From Asticcacaulis sp. ZE23SCel15 (GTDB lineage Bacteria; Pseudomonadota; Alphaproteobacteria; Caulobacterales; Caulobacteraceae), in contig NZ_CP130044.1 of the NCBI RefSeq assembly GCF_030505395.1, positions 2,217,001-2,281,000 of the forward strand: a DNA stretch of 64,000 nt. The letters run 5' to 3'. The translations under genes were made by a program, and so were the position numbers. This document shows, in pieces, positions 17,668-26,266 of the stretch (the stretch's first letter is position 1; every line of letters starts with the position of its first letter). The notes below the pieces were generated by a model. It was not told the DNA's origin. It saw only the letters and a program-made list of their open reading frames with translations, and made no database searches.

Positions 17668-17705
17668 AAAAAAATACCCCCTGTCCATCGCATACGGACA
17701 AGGGG
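17668..17705 (-). terminator. Minus-strand intrinsic terminator or attenuator upstream of GH15
   Basis: Arms 17678-17686 and 17696-17705 (CCCCTGTCC with GGACAAGGGG, one bulged A) form a GC-rich hairpin. On the minus strand it is followed at once by TATTTTTTTGC. It lies about 225 bases before the glucoamylase start codon in the direction of its transcription, so it could attenuate the leader or end a small RNA. Confidence 0.6.
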
Positions 17706-17805
17706 CAGGTGTGCTGAGAAAGACGCTTACCACCCAACAGATTGAGCCGTAAACTACAGGTGCTCCTGAGTGTCACCATATGTATGGAGCCATCCATGAG
17801 CCGCA

Positions 17806-17850
17806 GGATTGACCCCTGTCGGGTGTTAACGGCACCCGCCAGATCAATCC
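17806..17850. repeat. Imperfect inverted repeat in the GH15/GH97 gap
   Basis: Outer arms GGATTGA (17806-17812) and TCAATCC (17844-17850) and inner arms CGGGTG (17820-17825) and CACCCG (17833-17838) can form a two-stage stem. It lies inside the putative minus-strand leader. Confidence 0.4.
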
Positions 17851-17967
17851 CGATACTAAAGACCGTGGCCCCACACTGTGCGAAAATGTCAGGGACAACC
17901 TTTGCGCACGGTGGGGGACCGTATCTTGGGGTTAAGCCTATTTCACTGCGGCGGGGGTTGCGCAACG

Positions 17968-17981
17968 CGAATACGTATTCA
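17968..17981. promoter_or_regulatory. LacI-type operator, copy 2
   Basis: CGAATACGTATTCA contains the perfect 12-bp palindrome GAATACGTATTC at 17969-17980. It is about 160 bases upstream of the GH97 start and only 18 bases from copy 3, a spacing that suggests cooperative binding. Confidence 0.75.
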
Positions 17982-17998
17982 CAGACGGTTGCCGGTCA

Positions 17999-18012
17999 TG
18001 AATACGTATTCA
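17999..18012. promoter_or_regulatory. LacI-type operator, copy 3
   Basis: TGAATACGTATTCA is a perfect 14-bp palindrome with central CG, 130 bases upstream of the GH97 start. Confidence 0.8.
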
Positions 18013-18141
18013 GGCGGCGTTTGCGCAAAAGCTGGTTATGTTTGCGCTTTATTACGCGCATTTTATCCAAAAACCGCTCACACTTTTTGGAATGCGCTCT
18101 AAAAGCGCCGCTCACAAAGGCGCGAAACCGTTGGAAACGTC

Positions 18142-20211
18142 ATGCGCACATCAAATCTCTCAGGCTTTTCAAAAGCTTTATGCCTGTTCGTGTTTACCCT
18201 GATCGCCAGTCTGGTGATGGCCATTAGCGCCTACGCCGATCAGGTCGCCACCGCCATATCACCCGGCGGGGAACTGTCGGTGCGGATCATGACCGGCAAT
18301 GAAGGCCACATCACCTATGCTATCGATCGCAAGGGTGTTGAAGTCATTTCGCCCTCAAAGCTGGGCTTCATTCTGGCCGATCAGCCTAAGCTGGAACGCA
18401 ACATGGCCCTGACCTCGCAGGCGCAGTCCCGTCATAATGAGACCTGGGAACTGCCGTGGGGGGAGCGGCAGTTTGTGCGCAATGATTATAACGAACTGCG
18501 CCTTGGCTTTACCGAAAAGACCGGCCTTAAGCGGCAGTTGACGGTCGTGTTCCGGCTTTATGACAATGGTTTTGGCTTTCGCTATGAGTTCCCCGATCAG
18601 CCGCAGTTAAAGACGGTGAAGATCGTTGAGGAACTGACCGAATTTACGGTAACGGAACCCGCCACCGCATGGTGGATACCGGCGGGGGAATGGAACCGTT
18701 ATGAGTATCTCTATAACAAGACCCCGCTGAGTAAGGTCAGTCAGGCCCATACGCCCATAACGCTCAAAACCACGTCCGGCCTGCACATGGCGTTTCACGA
18801 AGCCGCGCTGGTGGATTACTCGGCCATGTGGCTGCGCCGGGTGAGTGGACAAACGCTTAAGGCCAATCTGTCGCCGCATGGCGATGGCCCCAAGGTTACC
18901 CGTGCGGCCCCGTTTAACACCCCGTGGCGCACCGTGCAGATGGCCGATACGGCCGGGGGGCTGGTCGAAAATGATCTGGTGCTGAACCTCAATGAGCCCA
19001 ATGCGCTGGGGGACGTAAGTTGGGTTAAGCCCTATAAATATGTCGGCATCTGGTGGGACATGCACCTGAATAACAACACCTGGAGCTCCGGCCCAAAGCA
19101 TGGCGCCACCACGAAGAAGACCAAGAACTATATTGATTTTGCAGCCAAAAATGGCCTGCGCGGGGTGCTGGTCGAAGGCTGGAATATGGGCTGGGACGGC
19201 GACTGGTTTGCCAACGGCGATGACTTTGATTTCACCAAGGCTTATCCCGACTTCGATATCGAAGGGCTGGCCGCCTATGCCAAAAAGAAGAAGGTCCATA
19301 TCGTTGGCCACCATGAAACGGCGGGCAATATTGCCGTCTATGAGCCGCAGCTTGAGGCCGCGCTTGATCTCTATCAGCGCCTTGGCATCGACAGCATCAA
19401 GACCGGCTATGTCGCTGACGCCGGTGGGGTAAAGGCCCGCGATGCAGATGGCAATATTTTCTATACCTGGCATGACGGTCAGATCATGGCGCGTCACCAT
19501 TTGAAAGTCGTCGTTGAGGCCGCCAAACGCAAAATCGCCATCAATCCGCATGAGCCGATCAAGGATACGGGGCTGCGCCGGACCTATCCCAACTGGGTGG
19601 CGAGAGAGGGCGCGCGTGGTATGGAATATAATGCCTGGGGCCAGCCGCCCAACCCGCCGGAGCATGAGATCAATCTGGTCTTTACGCGCCTGTTGTCAGG
19701 GCCGATGGACTATACGCCGGGGATCTTAAGCCTTGAGGGCGCGGGCCAGCCCCTGCAATCAAGCGTGGCGCGGCAACTGGCGCTCTATGTCGTGATCTAT
19801 TCGCCCATTCAGATGGCGGCGGACACGATTGAGAACTACCGCAAGCACATGAAACCGTTCCAGTTCATTAAGGACGTACCGACCGACTGGGCGGACACTA
19901 AGGTGCTCAATGGTGAGGTTGGTGATTATGTCACCATCGTCCGTAAGGATAAGGCCTCAGCCGACTGGTATCTGGGGGCGGCTACCGATGAGGCAGGGCG
20001 CACGCTTGAGGTCGCGCTTAACTTCCTTGAGTCGGGTAAGGTCTATACGGCGCAAATCTATCGGGATGCGGATGATACTGACTACCGCACCGATACCCGC
20101 CACCACTATGTCATCGAGCAAAAGACGGTGACCGCCGCCGATCGCCTGACGCTTAAGCTGGCCCCCGGCGGAGGGCAGGCCATCCGGTTTGTGGCGGCAA
20201 AATCCAGATAG
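18142..20211 (+). CDS. Secreted alpha-glucosidase, glycoside hydrolase family 97 (SusB-like)
   Basis: A 689-residue enzyme with a signal peptide (AISAYADQ). The N-terminal beta-sandwich (about 32-300) and the central TIM barrel match GH97: YVGIWWDMHLNNNTWSSG, NGLRGVLVEGWNMGWDGDW, VHIVGHHETAG, KTGYVADAGG and NPHEPIKDTG. The carboxylates in AREGARGMEYNAWG suggest the inverting, SusB-type subgroup with Ca2+-binding Glu residues. It would act in the periplasm on alpha-glucan oligosaccharides. It is divergent from GH15 and followed by a LacI gene. Confidence 0.93.
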   Translation: MRTSNLSGFSKALCLFVFTLIASLVMAISAYADQVATAISPGGELSVRIMTGNEGHITYAIDRKGVEVISPSKLGFILADQPKLERNMALTSQAQSRHNETWELPWGERQFVRNDYNELRLGFTEKTGLKRQLTVVFRLYDNGFGFRYEFPDQPQLKTVKIVEELTEFTVTEPATAWWIPAGEWNRYEYLYNKTPLSKVSQAHTPITLKTTSGLHMAFHEAALVDYSAMWLRRVSGQTLKANLSPHGDGPKVTRAAPFNTPWRTVQMADTAGGLVENDLVLNLNEPNALGDVSWVKPYKYVGIWWDMHLNNNTWSSGPKHGATTKKTKNYIDFAAKNGLRGVLVEGWNMGWDGDWFANGDDFDFTKAYPDFDIEGLAAYAKKKKVHIVGHHETAGNIAVYEPQLEAALDLYQRLGIDSIKTGYVADAGGVKARDADGNIFYTWHDGQIMARHHLKVVVEAAKRKIAINPHEPIKDTGLRRTYPNWVAREGARGMEYNAWGQPPNPPEHEINLVFTRLLSGPMDYTPGILSLEGAGQPLQSSVARQLALYVVIYSPIQMAADTIENYRKHMKPFQFIKDVPTDWADTKVLNGEVGDYVTIVRKDKASADWYLGAATDEAGRTLEVALNFLESGKVYTAQIYRDADDTDYRTDTRHHYVIEQKTVTAADRLTLKLAPGGGQAIRFVAAKSR

Positions 20212-20311
20212 GCGTTAGAGATGGGTTCGGAAGGTTCTTGACGCCAATGACGGCTTGCCACTCTATAGCAGCGAGAACCGGCCCCACCTCTGAGTATTGA
20301 GCGTAAATTTC

Positions 20312-21325
20312 GTGAATAAAACCAAGACCCGTCTGGAAGATCTGGCCAAAATCGCCGGTGTGTCGGTGGCGACCGTATCGCGGGCGCTCAATGATTCACC
20401 GGCGATCAACCGTGTGACCAAACGGCGCATCTGGGATATTGCGCGCGAAAATCACTACTTTTCCGGCCATGACCTGCCTATTTCCCTAAGCGGTATTCAG
20501 GCGACAATTGCCATTGTCATTCCGCCGCCGCAGGGGCGCGAAGGGCGCTTTAACGATCCGTTTTATCTGGAACTGATCTCAGGGGTGGGGGAGGCGGCCC
20601 GTGACATGGGCTGCGATTTGTTGCTGTCGCACCTGACGCCGCGCAACCAGCATGACCTGTCGAAGCTGATGCAGAATATCCGCGCCGATGGGGTGATTTT
20701 TCTGGGCCAGAGCTATTTTCACGAACGCTTTAACCAACTGGCCAGGGGGCCGCATAAGTTCATTGTCTGGGGGGCCGAACTGAACGGGCAGACCTATTGT
20801 TCGATCGGGTCTAACAATGTGCAGGGTGGGGCGCGGGCCACGGCCCATCTGGCGCGGCTGGGGCGGCGTAAAATCGTCTTTCTGGGCGATACCGAAGCGC
20901 CGGAAATCAAGCAGCGCTATGAGGGCTATGTTAATGGCCTGAGTGACTATGGCCTTGAATTCGATCCGCGTCTGGTCGTGCCGGCGCACTTTGATATAGC
21001 CGCTGGAGAGGCTGCCATTGCGGGGTTGCTGGCCAAGGGCATTAAGATCGATGGCGTCTTTGCCGCCTCCGATGTCATTGCGGTCGGGGCCATTAAGGGC
21101 CTGACGCGGGCGGGACTTCAGGTCCCGCAAGATGTTTCGGTTGTCGGCTATGACAATATCCAGCTTTCCAGCTTTACCCATCCGGCGCTGACGACGATCT
21201 CTCAGGACTTAAGCCGCGCCGGTAAGCTGATGGTCTCCAAACTGATCGGCGCTCTGTCGAATACCGAGATCCGCTCTGAGCGTTTATCCACCGAACTGGT
21301 GGTGCGTGAGTCGTGCGGCGGATAG
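20312..21325 (+). CDS. LacI-family transcriptional regulator (alpha-glucan locus, second)
   Basis: A LacI repressor of 337 residues from the GTG at 20312; a TTG at 20297 in frame would add five residues. I prefer GTG because GAG lies 10 bases upstream. The HTH is RLEDLAKIAGVSVATVSRALNDSP and the effector domain ends STELVVRESCGG like the first LacI. It is directly followed by a 430-base AT-rich region with a TTGCAA-type palindrome, in front of the TBDR gene. It is therefore a candidate regulator of the TBDR-halogenase pair. Confidence 0.9.
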   Translation: MNKTKTRLEDLAKIAGVSVATVSRALNDSPAINRVTKRRIWDIARENHYFSGHDLPISLSGIQATIAIVIPPPQGREGRFNDPFYLELISGVGEAARDMGCDLLLSHLTPRNQHDLSKLMQNIRADGVIFLGQSYFHERFNQLARGPHKFIVWGAELNGQTYCSIGSNNVQGGARATAHLARLGRRKIVFLGDTEAPEIKQRYEGYVNGLSDYGLEFDPRLVVPAHFDIAAGEAAIAGLLAKGIKIDGVFAASDVIAVGAIKGLTRAGLQVPQDVSVVGYDNIQLSSFTHPALTTISQDLSRAGKLMVSKLIGALSNTEIRSERLSTELVVRESCGG

Positions 21326-21759
21326 TCATTTTTTAGCTTGAAAATGTTAGCGCAACCATCGTTTCCGGCGTGAAATTTTGCATGGATTTGCATAAATTTG
21401 CATTATATTGCAAAAATATTTCAAGAAATTTTAAGGCTCAAATTTGCGCTGCAATGCAGTAAATCAAACAAAATATACGATTTAAGCGCGGAAATAGGCC
21501 ATAATTGTATCCTGTTGGCCACAGGGTATGGCAAAGCGTTTCCTAAATTGTCTGTAATTTTGCAAATGCTTGCAAATTTTCGACGACCATGTAGATAAAT
21601 GCCTCATGAGGCCGCAAGAGCCTCACAAAAGCTGAGAATAAAAATACAGGGACACAGATTTTCTACGGTGCCGCCGAATGTTTCCGCCTATGTGCGGGAG
21701 GCGGTGGGTCGTCGTCTGTGTTGCGAAAAGCTTTTATAATAACAACCAGGAAGGCTCAC
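21326..21759. promoter_or_regulatory. AT-rich regulatory region upstream of the TBDR-halogenase operon
   Basis: This gap is clearly AT-richer than its surroundings. It holds several TTTGCA/TGCAAA half-sites at about 21377-21414 and a full inverted repeat at 21559-21576. The TBDR Shine-Dalgarno (AGGAAGG, 21749-21755) precedes an ATG at 21760. No open frame of merit is seen. Confidence 0.5.
21559..21576. promoter_or_regulatory. Second LacI-type operator (TTTGCAA-N4-TTGCAAA)
   Basis: TTTGCAAATGCTTGCAAA is a perfect 7+7 inverted repeat with the layout of known LacI-family TTGCAA-NNNN-TTGCAA operators. It lies about 185 bases before the TBDR ATG at 21760, next to a LacI gene. Confidence 0.6.
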
Positions 21760-21853
21760 ATGTTCTATATCTCAGGCTCTGAAATCCCCCCACATTCGTA
21801 AACCTAAAAAACTGGCAACTGCAAAACTAGCGGTCAGCGCCATCGCCCTCACC
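21760..21853 (+). other. Out-of-frame 5' end of the TBDR gene with six-C tract
   Basis: A good Shine-Dalgarno precedes ATG at 21760, but this frame stops after 13 codons (at a TAA, 21799-21801). If the six-C run at 21786-21791 had five Cs, the ATG would join the main frame. The N-terminus would then read MFYISGSEIPHIRKPKKLAT, followed by a hydrophobic signal peptide running into FSAPAFAQ. The start of the TBDR is therefore disrupted by one base in a homopolymer. Confidence 0.7.
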
Positions 21854-24571
21854 GTGGCCTGCGGGTTTTCCGCACCCGCCTTTGCGCAGGACGCTGCACC
21901 TGCGGCAGACTCCGATGTCACCGAGGTCGTCGTCACCGGCATCCGTCGGGGTATCCAGAACGCCATCGCCACCAAGAAGGGCAATTCCAACATTGTCGAA
22001 GTGGTCTCTGCCGAAGACATCGGTAAGTTGCCGGATCAGTCGATCGCCGAATCCATCGCGCGCCTGCCGGGAATCGCGGCCCAGCGCACCAATGGCCGCG
22101 CCCAGACCCTGTCGATCCGCGGCCTCGGCCCAGACTATACAGTGACCACCCTGAACGGGCGTGAGCAGGTCTCGACCAATGACAATCGCTCCGTCGAATT
22201 TGACCAGTTCCCATCCGAACTGATCAATCAGGTGCTGATCTACAAAACCCCCAATGCCGCCATGACCACCCAGGGCATTGCGGGCACCGCCGACCTGCAA
22301 ACCGTGCGCCCATTGGCCTATGGCAAACGCGCCATCGCCCTTAATGTGCGTAAGGAGTTCAACTCCGAAGATGCCGCGGTCGCGGGCCTGAGCAATGAGG
22401 GCGAGCGCTATTCGATCAACTATATCGATCAGTTTTTTAACAAGACTTTGGGCGTAGCACTCGGCTATGCCCGCACCACCTCGCCCTATCAGGTCACGCG
22501 ACTTGAGCCGTGGGGCGACGGTGATCTGCCAGCCCTGCCGACGGGTGAGTTCATCCCCGGCGGCCAGAAAAGTGCTGTTCAGTCCTCAAACCTTGAGCGC
22601 GACGGCTATATGGCGGTGGTCGAATGGCGGCCCAATGACCGCCTGCGCATGACCTTTGATGCCTACTATTCCGAATTTGAAGAATTGCAGCGCATCGCCC
22701 GCCTTGAATATCCGCTGTACTGGTCGTCGTCGGCCCTGCAACCGGGCTATACGACTGAGGGCGGCTATGTGACATCGGGTACCTTTACCGGCGTCAAGAC
22801 GGTGGTGGAAAACTACACCAACCAGCGCCAGTCGACCGTGCAGGCCTTTGGGGTCAATACGGTCTATAATCTGAACGATCAGTGGACACTTATTGCTGAT
22901 GTCTCGACCCAGAAGGTAGAACGCGACGATATCATCATTGAATCGACAGCTGGCACCGGCCCTTCGGGCAGTGGGGCTACCGACACCATCGATTTCCGCA
23001 ATACCGGTGAGAGCAACGCGTACGTGCTGTCAGGCGTGCTCGACTATTCCGACTTTAACACCGTCTTCCTGACCGATCCGGGTGGGTGGGGCGGCGTGAC
23101 CAACCGGGCGGGCTTCTTCCGGGCACCGCACGTCGAAGATGAAATGGACATCATCAAGCTGGCCGTTGAACGCACCGTCGGTGCCGGGCCGATCAATAAG
23201 GTCACCTTTGGCGCCAGCCGCAATGATCATACCAAGTCCAAGGACGACTATGCCGCCTATATGAGCTTAGGCTCGGTCGCCCAACTGGTGGTGCCTGAAA
23301 AATACCGTCTGGGTACGACCGATGCGTCCTTCCTGGGCAACACGTCGGGCATGATTTCCTATGACTCGCTGGGCATGTACCGCGACGGCCTGTTTACGCT
23401 GGTGCAATCGACCGATGCTACCGAACTGAAGCGCGACTGGTCGGTGTCGGAAACCATCGATGTCATCTTCCTTAAGGGCGATATCGACACGACTTTCTTT
23501 GGTATTCCCGTTACTGGTAATGTCGGCATTCAGGTGCAGAAGGCCGAGCAGGAAGCCACCTCACTGTTCCTCAGTGACACGGAACGCCGCATCGTCACTG
23601 ATGGTGACGACTATATGGAAACCTTGCCGAGCCTGAACCTTAACTTTCAGGTTGCCGAAGACATGACGGTGCGGGTAGGGGCGGGCACCACACTGGCGCG
23701 GCCGCGCATGGATGACATGTCGGCGGGCACCACCTACGATGCCAAGATGAATACCGAAGCGCCGGTGCTGTTCAGTGGCAATGCCTATGGCTGGTCGGGT
23801 AATGGCGGCAACGCCCAGATCCGTCCGTGGAAAGCCAATGCCTTTGATCTTTCGGTTGAGAAGTATTTCGGTCGTAAGGGCTATGTGTCGGCGGCCCTGT
23901 TCTATAAGGACCTGACCTCATTCATTTATAACCGCACGGTGCTTAAGGACTATACCGGCGCGCCGCTACCCAGCAAATGCTATGAATCCGGCACGAATAA
24001 CACGGTTCAGCGCATCGATCCGGTCACCAATATCTGGGTCTGTTCGCTGGCAGACGCCAACCGTATCGGCATCACCTCGGCGCAGGCCAATGGCGAAGGC
24101 GGCTGGATCAAGGGGGCCGAGTTCACCGTCTCGGTGCCGGGTGAGATGATCCACCCGATTCTGGATGGTTTTGGCGCCATCCTGACCGCCAGCTTCAATG
24201 ACTCGGAGATCAACCCGTCGGGCAGCGCCGTTATTCCGGTGCCGGGCCTGTCGGAAAAGATCATCAACAGCACGGTCTATTACGAAAAGCATGGCTTCTC
24301 GGCGCGGGTGTCGAGCCGTTACCGCGGCGACTTTACCGGCGAAGTGCCTGACTTCACCAATGCCCTGCAAAACCGCACGGTGCGTGAGGAAACCGTCGTC
24401 GATGCCCAGATGAGCTATACCTTCCAGGATGGCCCGTTCAAGGATCTGGCCATTTCGGTGTCCGGCTCCAACCTGACCAATGAGCCCTTCTACCTCTATA
24501 AGGGCAACAACGTGGTCAAGGAAGAAAAGTACGGTTCCACCTATCTGGTGGGCCTGAGCTACAAGTTCTAA
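21854..24571 (+). CDS. TonB-dependent receptor (alpha-glucan locus)
   Basis: The intact frame from GTG 21854 encodes 905 residues, but its N-terminus lacks the basic start of a signal peptide; the real start is probably ATG 21760 via a one-base shift (see previous entry). The TonB-box-like DVTEVVVTGIRRGIQNAI, the plug (PDQSIAESIARLPGIAAQRTNGRAQTL, split here for length) and a barrel ending in YLVGLSYKF are typical. There is no STN domain, so it does not signal through FecR. It precedes a halogenase-like gene and GH13 amylase. It probably takes up maltodextrins. Confidence 0.88.
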   Translation: MACGFSAPAFAQDAAPAADSDVTEVVVTGIRRGIQNAIATKKGNSNIVEVVSAEDIGKLPDQSIAESIARLPGIAAQRTNGRAQTLSIRGLGPDYTVTTLNGREQVSTNDNRSVEFDQFPSELINQVLIYKTPNAAMTTQGIAGTADLQTVRPLAYGKRAIALNVRKEFNSEDAAVAGLSNEGERYSINYIDQFFNKTLGVALGYARTTSPYQVTRLEPWGDGDLPALPTGEFIPGGQKSAVQSSNLERDGYMAVVEWRPNDRLRMTFDAYYSEFEELQRIARLEYPLYWSSSALQPGYTTEGGYVTSGTFTGVKTVVENYTNQRQSTVQAFGVNTVYNLNDQWTLIADVSTQKVERDDIIIESTAGTGPSGSGATDTIDFRNTGESNAYVLSGVLDYSDFNTVFLTDPGGWGGVTNRAGFFRAPHVEDEMDIIKLAVERTVGAGPINKVTFGASRNDHTKSKDDYAAYMSLGSVAQLVVPEKYRLGTTDASFLGNTSGMISYDSLGMYRDGLFTLVQSTDATELKRDWSVSETIDVIFLKGDIDTTFFGIPVTGNVGIQVQKAEQEATSLFLSDTERRIVTDGDDYMETLPSLNLNFQVAEDMTVRVGAGTTLARPRMDDMSAGTTYDAKMNTEAPVLFSGNAYGWSGNGGNAQIRPWKANAFDLSVEKYFGRKGYVSAALFYKDLTSFIYNRTVLKDYTGAPLPSKCYESGTNNTVQRIDPVTNIWVCSLADANRIGITSAQANGEGGWIKGAEFTVSVPGEMIHPILDGFGAILTASFNDSEINPSGSAVIPVPGLSEKIINSTVYYEKHGFSARVSSRYRGDFTGEVPDFTNALQNRTVREETVVDAQMSYTFQDGPFKDLAISVSGSNLTNEPFYLYKGNNVVKEEKYGSTYLVGLSYKF

Positions 24572-24600
24572 ATCCTATAAAAGACCAGAGTGAGCAGGCA

Positions 24601-24640
24601 CCTGCCGGAAGCAATTTCGGCAGGTGTTTTCTTTCTTTAA
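24601..24640 (+). terminator. Intrinsic terminator after the TBDR
   Basis: A 12-bp stem (24601-24612 with 24617-24628, one G-U pair) closes a GCAA tetraloop and is followed by TTTTCTTTCTTT. It lies about 30 bases past the TBDR stop and should reduce read-through into the halogenase gene. Confidence 0.8.
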
Positions 24641-24673
24641 TGAGGCATATTACCAAAAACAGGAAACGCGCCC

Positions 24674-26182
24674 ATGAACGATCAGGCGATTAAACGGGTA
24701 GTGATTGTTGGCGGCGGCACGGCGGGTTGGCTGTCAGCGGCCATGCTGGCGAGAGTGGTCAACCGGTCCATTGAGATTGTGTTGGTTGAGTCTGATGAGA
24801 TTGGCACGGTCGGCGTCGGCGAAGCGACCATCCCGCCGCTGGCCAATCTGTTTATCTTCCTGGGCATCCCTGAGCACCAGATGCTGGCGGCGGTTCAGGG
24901 CACCTATAAGCTGGGGATCGAATTTGTTGACTGGTACCGTAAAGGCCACCGTTACACCCACGCCTTTGGCAGTCCGGGCCGCGATCTGGGCATTGTGCCG
25001 TTTTACGAATACTGGCTGAAGGAGCATCTGGCCGGACGGGGCGGATCGCTGTGGGACTATAGCCTCAATGATCTGGCCGCTCAGGCGGGCCGGTTTGCGC
25101 CGCTGAAACAGGTGCCGAATGCGCCGATGGCAGGCCTTACCCATGCCTGGCATTTCGATGCGGGGCTGCTGGCTAAGTATCTGCGGCGGGTGTGCGAGGC
25201 CCAAGGTGTCACGCGGCGCGAAGGTATGGTCTCTGGCGTCAATTTGCGGGCTGAGGATGGCTTTATCGACAGTCTGACCCTGAGCGATGGGGCCGTAATC
25301 GAAGGCGATCTGTTTATTGACTGTTCCGGGTTTCGGGGGCTGCTGATCGAGGGCGCGCTCAAGGCCGGGTATGAGGACTGGACGCACTTTCTGCCGTGCG
25401 ACCGGGCGATTGCCGTGCCGTGCGCGTCAACGCAGACGCTGCTGCCTTATACGCGCGCCACGGCACATAGCGCGGGCTGGCAATGGCGCATTCCCTTGCA
25501 GCACCGTATCGGCAATGGTCATGTGTTCTCTAGCGCCTTTATGGCCGAGGATGAGGCGCGCGATATCCTGATGACTAATCTGGACGGCAAAGCCTTGGCT
25601 GACCCCAGAACCCTAAGCTTCACCACAGGGCGGCGCAAAGCCAGTTGGGTCAAAAACTGCGTCGCCTTTGGCCTGTCGTCCGGCTTTATGGAGCCGCTGG
25701 AATTGACCAGTATCCATCTGGTGCAATCGGGCATGACAAGGTTCCTGAAATTCTTTCCGGATAAGGGGTTTAGTGCGCTTGAGATCGCCGAATATAACCG
25801 CCTGACCCGTCATGAGTATGAGCTGATCCGCGATTTTCTGGTGCTGCACTATAAGGCGACGCAGCGCGACGACAGCGATTTCTGGAACCATTGCCGCACT
25901 ATGGCGATCCCCGACAGTCTGGCGCACAAGATCGATTACTTCCGTGAGCATGGCCGTCTCATCATCGAAGAAGCTGACCTGTTCCGCGACAGCAACTGGG
26001 CGCAGGTGCTGATCGGGCAGGGGATTATCCCGAAATCACCGTCGCCCCTGACCCTGACGGTGAGCGATGAAAAACTGGCGGAATACATGGCCAATATGCG
26101 CCAACTCCTGAGCGCCACGGTGGCGGGCTTGCCCGATCACGGCGCCTATGTGGCGCAAAATTGCCGGGCGAAAATTGATTAA
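24674..26182 (+). CDS. Flavin-dependent tryptophan halogenase family protein
   Basis: A 502-residue protein of the PrnA family. It has the FAD-binding GGGTAGW at residues 13-19, a Lys at position 79 (GTYKLGIEF) in the place of the active-site Lys of PrnA-type enzymes, the WQWRIP motif (269-274, fits WxWxIP) and MEPLELTSIH near the active-site Glu. These proteins normally chlorinate tryptophan or other indoles using FADH2. Genes of this family often sit beside TBDRs and sugar regulators in Caulobacterales and Xanthomonadales without a biosynthetic cluster. The true substrate here is unknown. Confidence 0.88.
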   Translation: MNDQAIKRVVIVGGGTAGWLSAAMLARVVNRSIEIVLVESDEIGTVGVGEATIPPLANLFIFLGIPEHQMLAAVQGTYKLGIEFVDWYRKGHRYTHAFGSPGRDLGIVPFYEYWLKEHLAGRGGSLWDYSLNDLAAQAGRFAPLKQVPNAPMAGLTHAWHFDAGLLAKYLRRVCEAQGVTRREGMVSGVNLRAEDGFIDSLTLSDGAVIEGDLFIDCSGFRGLLIEGALKAGYEDWTHFLPCDRAIAVPCASTQTLLPYTRATAHSAGWQWRIPLQHRIGNGHVFSSAFMAEDEARDILMTNLDGKALADPRTLSFTTGRRKASWVKNCVAFGLSSGFMEPLELTSIHLVQSGMTRFLKFFPDKGFSALEIAEYNRLTRHEYELIRDFLVLHYKATQRDDSDFWNHCRTMAIPDSLAHKIDYFREHGRLIIEEADLFRDSNWAQVLIGQGIIPKSPSPLTLTVSDEKLAEYMANMRQLLSATVAGLPDHGAYVAQNCRAKID

Positions 26183-26186
26183 AGGC

Positions 26187-26200
26187 TGGATACGTATTCA
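26187..26200. promoter_or_regulatory. LacI-type operator, copy 4 (GH13 side)
   Basis: TGGATACGTATTCA matches copies 1-3 at 13 of 14 positions. It lies 67 bases upstream of the amylase start, where it could cover the promoter. Confidence 0.7.
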
Positions 26201-26266
26201 TGGGCCCGCAAGGTAGGCAGCCTGCGCGCCGTATGGTTTGCTCCCTAAAACTCAGGGAGAAACATA

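Larger units (their letters stand above)
17445..18141. promoter_or_regulatory. Long divergent regulatory region, GH15 / GH97
   Basis: This 697-base gap holds three operator-like palindromes (17607-17620, 17968-17981, 17999-18012), a minus-strand intrinsic terminator (17668-17705) and a structured inverted repeat (17806-17850). Short frames here lack good starts or codon character and are taken as non-coding. The terminator orientation implies a minus-strand transcript that starts upstream of it, either a long leader of the glucoamylase gene or a separate small RNA. Confidence 0.6.

Noticed and set aside
17742-18227. Open frame of 161 codons in the GH15/GH97 gap
   Set aside because: It runs over the operators and into the GH97 signal peptide, has no Shine-Dalgarno and an Arg/Leu/Ser-rich, non-protein-like composition.
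18607-19665. 352-codon minus-strand frame inside GH97
   Set aside because: Antisense to a gene with clear GH97 motifs; no start context or domain.
20297-20311. TTG start for the second LacI
   Set aside because: GTG at 20312 has better spacing to GAG and gives a standard LacI N-terminus; the difference is only five residues.
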